Source: an uncultured Muribaculaceae bacterium
Lineage (GTDB): Bacteria > Bacteroidota > Bacteroidia > Bacteroidales > Muribaculaceae
Direction of reading: 5' to 3'
NCBI GenBank assembly: GCA_947381945.1
Contig: CANCXM010000009.1
Span: forward strand, 28,430-92,429
Length of the DNA stretch: 64,000 bases
The position numbers and the translations under genes are program-made. Shown in pieces: positions 63,014 to 64,000 of the stretch (position 1 is the stretch's first letter; every line of letters begins with the position of its first letter). The notes beneath the pieces were generated by a model that was given only the letters and a program-made list of their open reading frames with translations, searched no databases and was not told the DNA's origin.

Positions 63014-63484
63014 TTAAGGTTTGGGGTAGTCCTGCTCACAATAGATGAAGGGAGTCAGGATGGGAGTTCGGTCAAAAATCTCGTCGGGCGAGAAGAATCT
63101 CTTGATTTCGGCCTCGGCATCTTCGGGGGAGGAGGATGCGTGGATGAGGTTTTCCTGATTGGAAACCGCGAAATCGCCGCGGATTGTTCCGGCGGCTGCC
63201 TGACGGCCGTTTGTCGCACCTGTCATTGTGCGGACGACGGAGATTGCGTCGACGCCTTTGAGGACCATGACAATGACCGGCGAAGCGGTCATCGACGCGA
63301 GGATGAGGGGGAAGAAGTCGCGGTCCACGAGGTGGGCGTAGTGCTGGCGCAGAAGCTCTTCGGAGAGTTTCATCATTTTCATGCCGGTAATTGTGAGGCC
63401 CTTCTGCTCGAAGCGGGAGAGAATCTTGCCGACAAGAGCGCGCTCGATGGCTGATGGCTTGAATATGATTAGAGTCTGTTCCAT
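63014..63484 (-). CDS. ndk: nucleoside diphosphate kinase (Ndk)
   Basis: A 156-residue kinase that balances NTP pools. It begins MEQTLIIFKPSAIERALVGK and has the phospho-histidine H115 in NLIHASSSPEDAEAEI, the site that is usually NxIHGSDS. The small changes in this motif keep the His. Length is slightly longer than the 140-150 usual because of the C-terminal extension ILTPFIYCEQDYPKP. A -7 box lies 44 bp upstream. Confidence 0.92.
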   Translation of the reverse strand: MEQTLIIFKPSAIERALVGKILSRFEQKGLTITGMKMMKLSEELLRQHYAHLVDRDFFPLILASMTASPVIVMVLKGVDAISVVRTMTGATNGRQAAAGTIRGDFAVSNQENLIHASSSPEDAEAEIKRFFSPDEIFDRTPILTPFIYCEQDYPKP

Positions 63485-63527
63485 AATTCAGTTTTTAACG
63501 AAAATTTACATTTTTCGTTCATACTCT

Positions 63528-63536
63528 TCAAAGGTA
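63528..63536 (-). promoter_or_regulatory. -7 promoter box of ndk
   Basis: The minus strand reads TACCTTTGA, matching TAnnTTTG, 44 bp upstream of the ndk ATG. The remaining gap (63537-63812) shows only AT-rich sequence and a repeated GTTTTCACACTTGG/GTGTGAA motif. Confidence 0.5.
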
Positions 63537-63812
63537 GTCATTTTGAACTGTTTGAAAAAATCGTGTCAAGCCAAAAAATGTGAATCGGGAAATATTGTTT
63601 TGGGTTTCTGAGGGTAAATGTCTGTTGTATAAATGGTTAGCTATTAGTGTGAAAATACCCTAAAATATTAAAACGTGTTTTCACACTTGGTTTGCAGTGT
63701 GAATTGATGTTAATTATTGTATTTTTATGTATGAATTTTTAACTATTTTAGGATTTGTAGGAAAAAAGAAAATCGAACCGCGACGTGTGTGTCGGATTCG
63801 ATTTCTAATCTG

Positions 63813-63887
63813 TGGGCGCTGAGGGATTCGAACCCCCGACCCTCTGCTTGTAAGGCAGACGCTCTGAACCAGCTGAGCTAAGCGCCC
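63813..63887 (-). tRNA. tRNA-Val (anticodon TAC)
   Basis: A 75-base tRNA on the minus strand. The acceptor stem GGGCGCT/AGCGCCC is complete with discriminator A, the D-arm contains TAGCTCAGCTGGTTCAGA, the anticodon stem-loop is TCTGC-CTTACAA-GCAGA with anticodon TAC, and the T-arm is GGGGGTTCGAATCCC. CCA is not encoded. An identical copy follows upstream on the same strand. Confidence 0.96.
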
Positions 63888-63952
63888 GGATTTTGATTGC
63901 GCCGCTTGCGCTATCCGGTTTTGCTTTAGATGCGAGAAAGATTTTGGAGTTG

Positions 63953-64000
63953 TGGGCGCTGAGGGATTCGAACCCCCGACCCTCTGCTTGTAAGGCAGAC
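63953..64000 (-). tRNA. second tRNA-Val (partial, cut by the window edge)
   Basis: The 48 bases present repeat the 3' part of the first tRNA-Val exactly, including the TAC anticodon loop and T-arm. The rest is outside the window. The spacer between the two copies is 65 bp. Confidence 0.92.

Overview
The window looks like a chromosomal segment of a gut-type Bacteroidales bacterium, most probably of the Muribaculaceae/Porphyromonadaceae kind. The evidence is a SusC/SusD pair, Bacteroidetes-type -7 promoter boxes (TAnnTTTG), an 11-subunit complex I without NuoEFG but with fused NuoCD, the atpD-atpC-atpB-E-F-H-A-G gene order, and DUF4831, DUF4923, DUF4493-type and ORF6N proteins. The family-level assignment is inference.

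Layout. 1-2.5 kb: minus-strand biotin genes (bioA, bioF and the first codons of a third gene). 2.8-4.3 kb: two small outer-membrane beta-barrel proteins. 4.8-22.4 kb: one continuous plus-strand energy block in which a complete F1Fo ATP synthase operon (atpDCBEFHAG) sits between nuoH and nuoI of the complex I operon (nuoA-B-CD-H / I-J-K-L-M-N). 22.5-29.7 kb: murI, a large lipoprotein, a DUF4923 protein, an ORF6N protein with a perfect palindrome in its coding sequence, and a glycosyltransferase / phosphoribosyltransferase / HAD phosphatase trio. 30.1-32.7 kb: an AT-rich island with a lipoprotein that resembles a free subtilase prodomain, followed by a subtilisin-like lipoprotein. 33.2-39.2 kb: a susC/susD pair. 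The susC carries an exact in-frame 1125-bp tandem duplication and an out-of-frame ATG upstream of a G8 tract. 39.7-49.4 kb: NnrDE, a DUF4831 protein, an isolated pair of a large uncharacterised protein and a phage-type large terminase, a small histone H1-like gene and an M16 peptidase. 49.8-56 kb: rimP-nusA-infB, then a folK gene interrupted in frame by tandem repeats and palindromic elements. 56.3-63.5 kb: a TonB-domain protein, xerC-hpf, padR-pspC, dapA, an M23 peptidase and ndk. 63.8-64 kb: two tandem tRNA-Val genes, the second cut by the window edge.

Intergenic DNA is unusually rich in repeats. One dispersed palindromic family has the core GTAGGGACGC...GCGTATGCC (41.2, 42.9, 49.5 and twice at 55.6 kb, with a variant pair at 29.7/29.9 kb). 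A second family has long inverted repeats related to GGGCACATAAAGACA (4.3, 47.5 and 55 kb). There are also 9-bp degenerate minisatellites at 57.3, 60.6 and 62.0 kb and several short tandem arrays. Neither dispersed family has a transposase in the window. The most notable observations are the duplicated and possibly phase-variable susC, the repeat invasion of folK, the nesting of atp inside nuo, and the orphan prodomain/protease pair.
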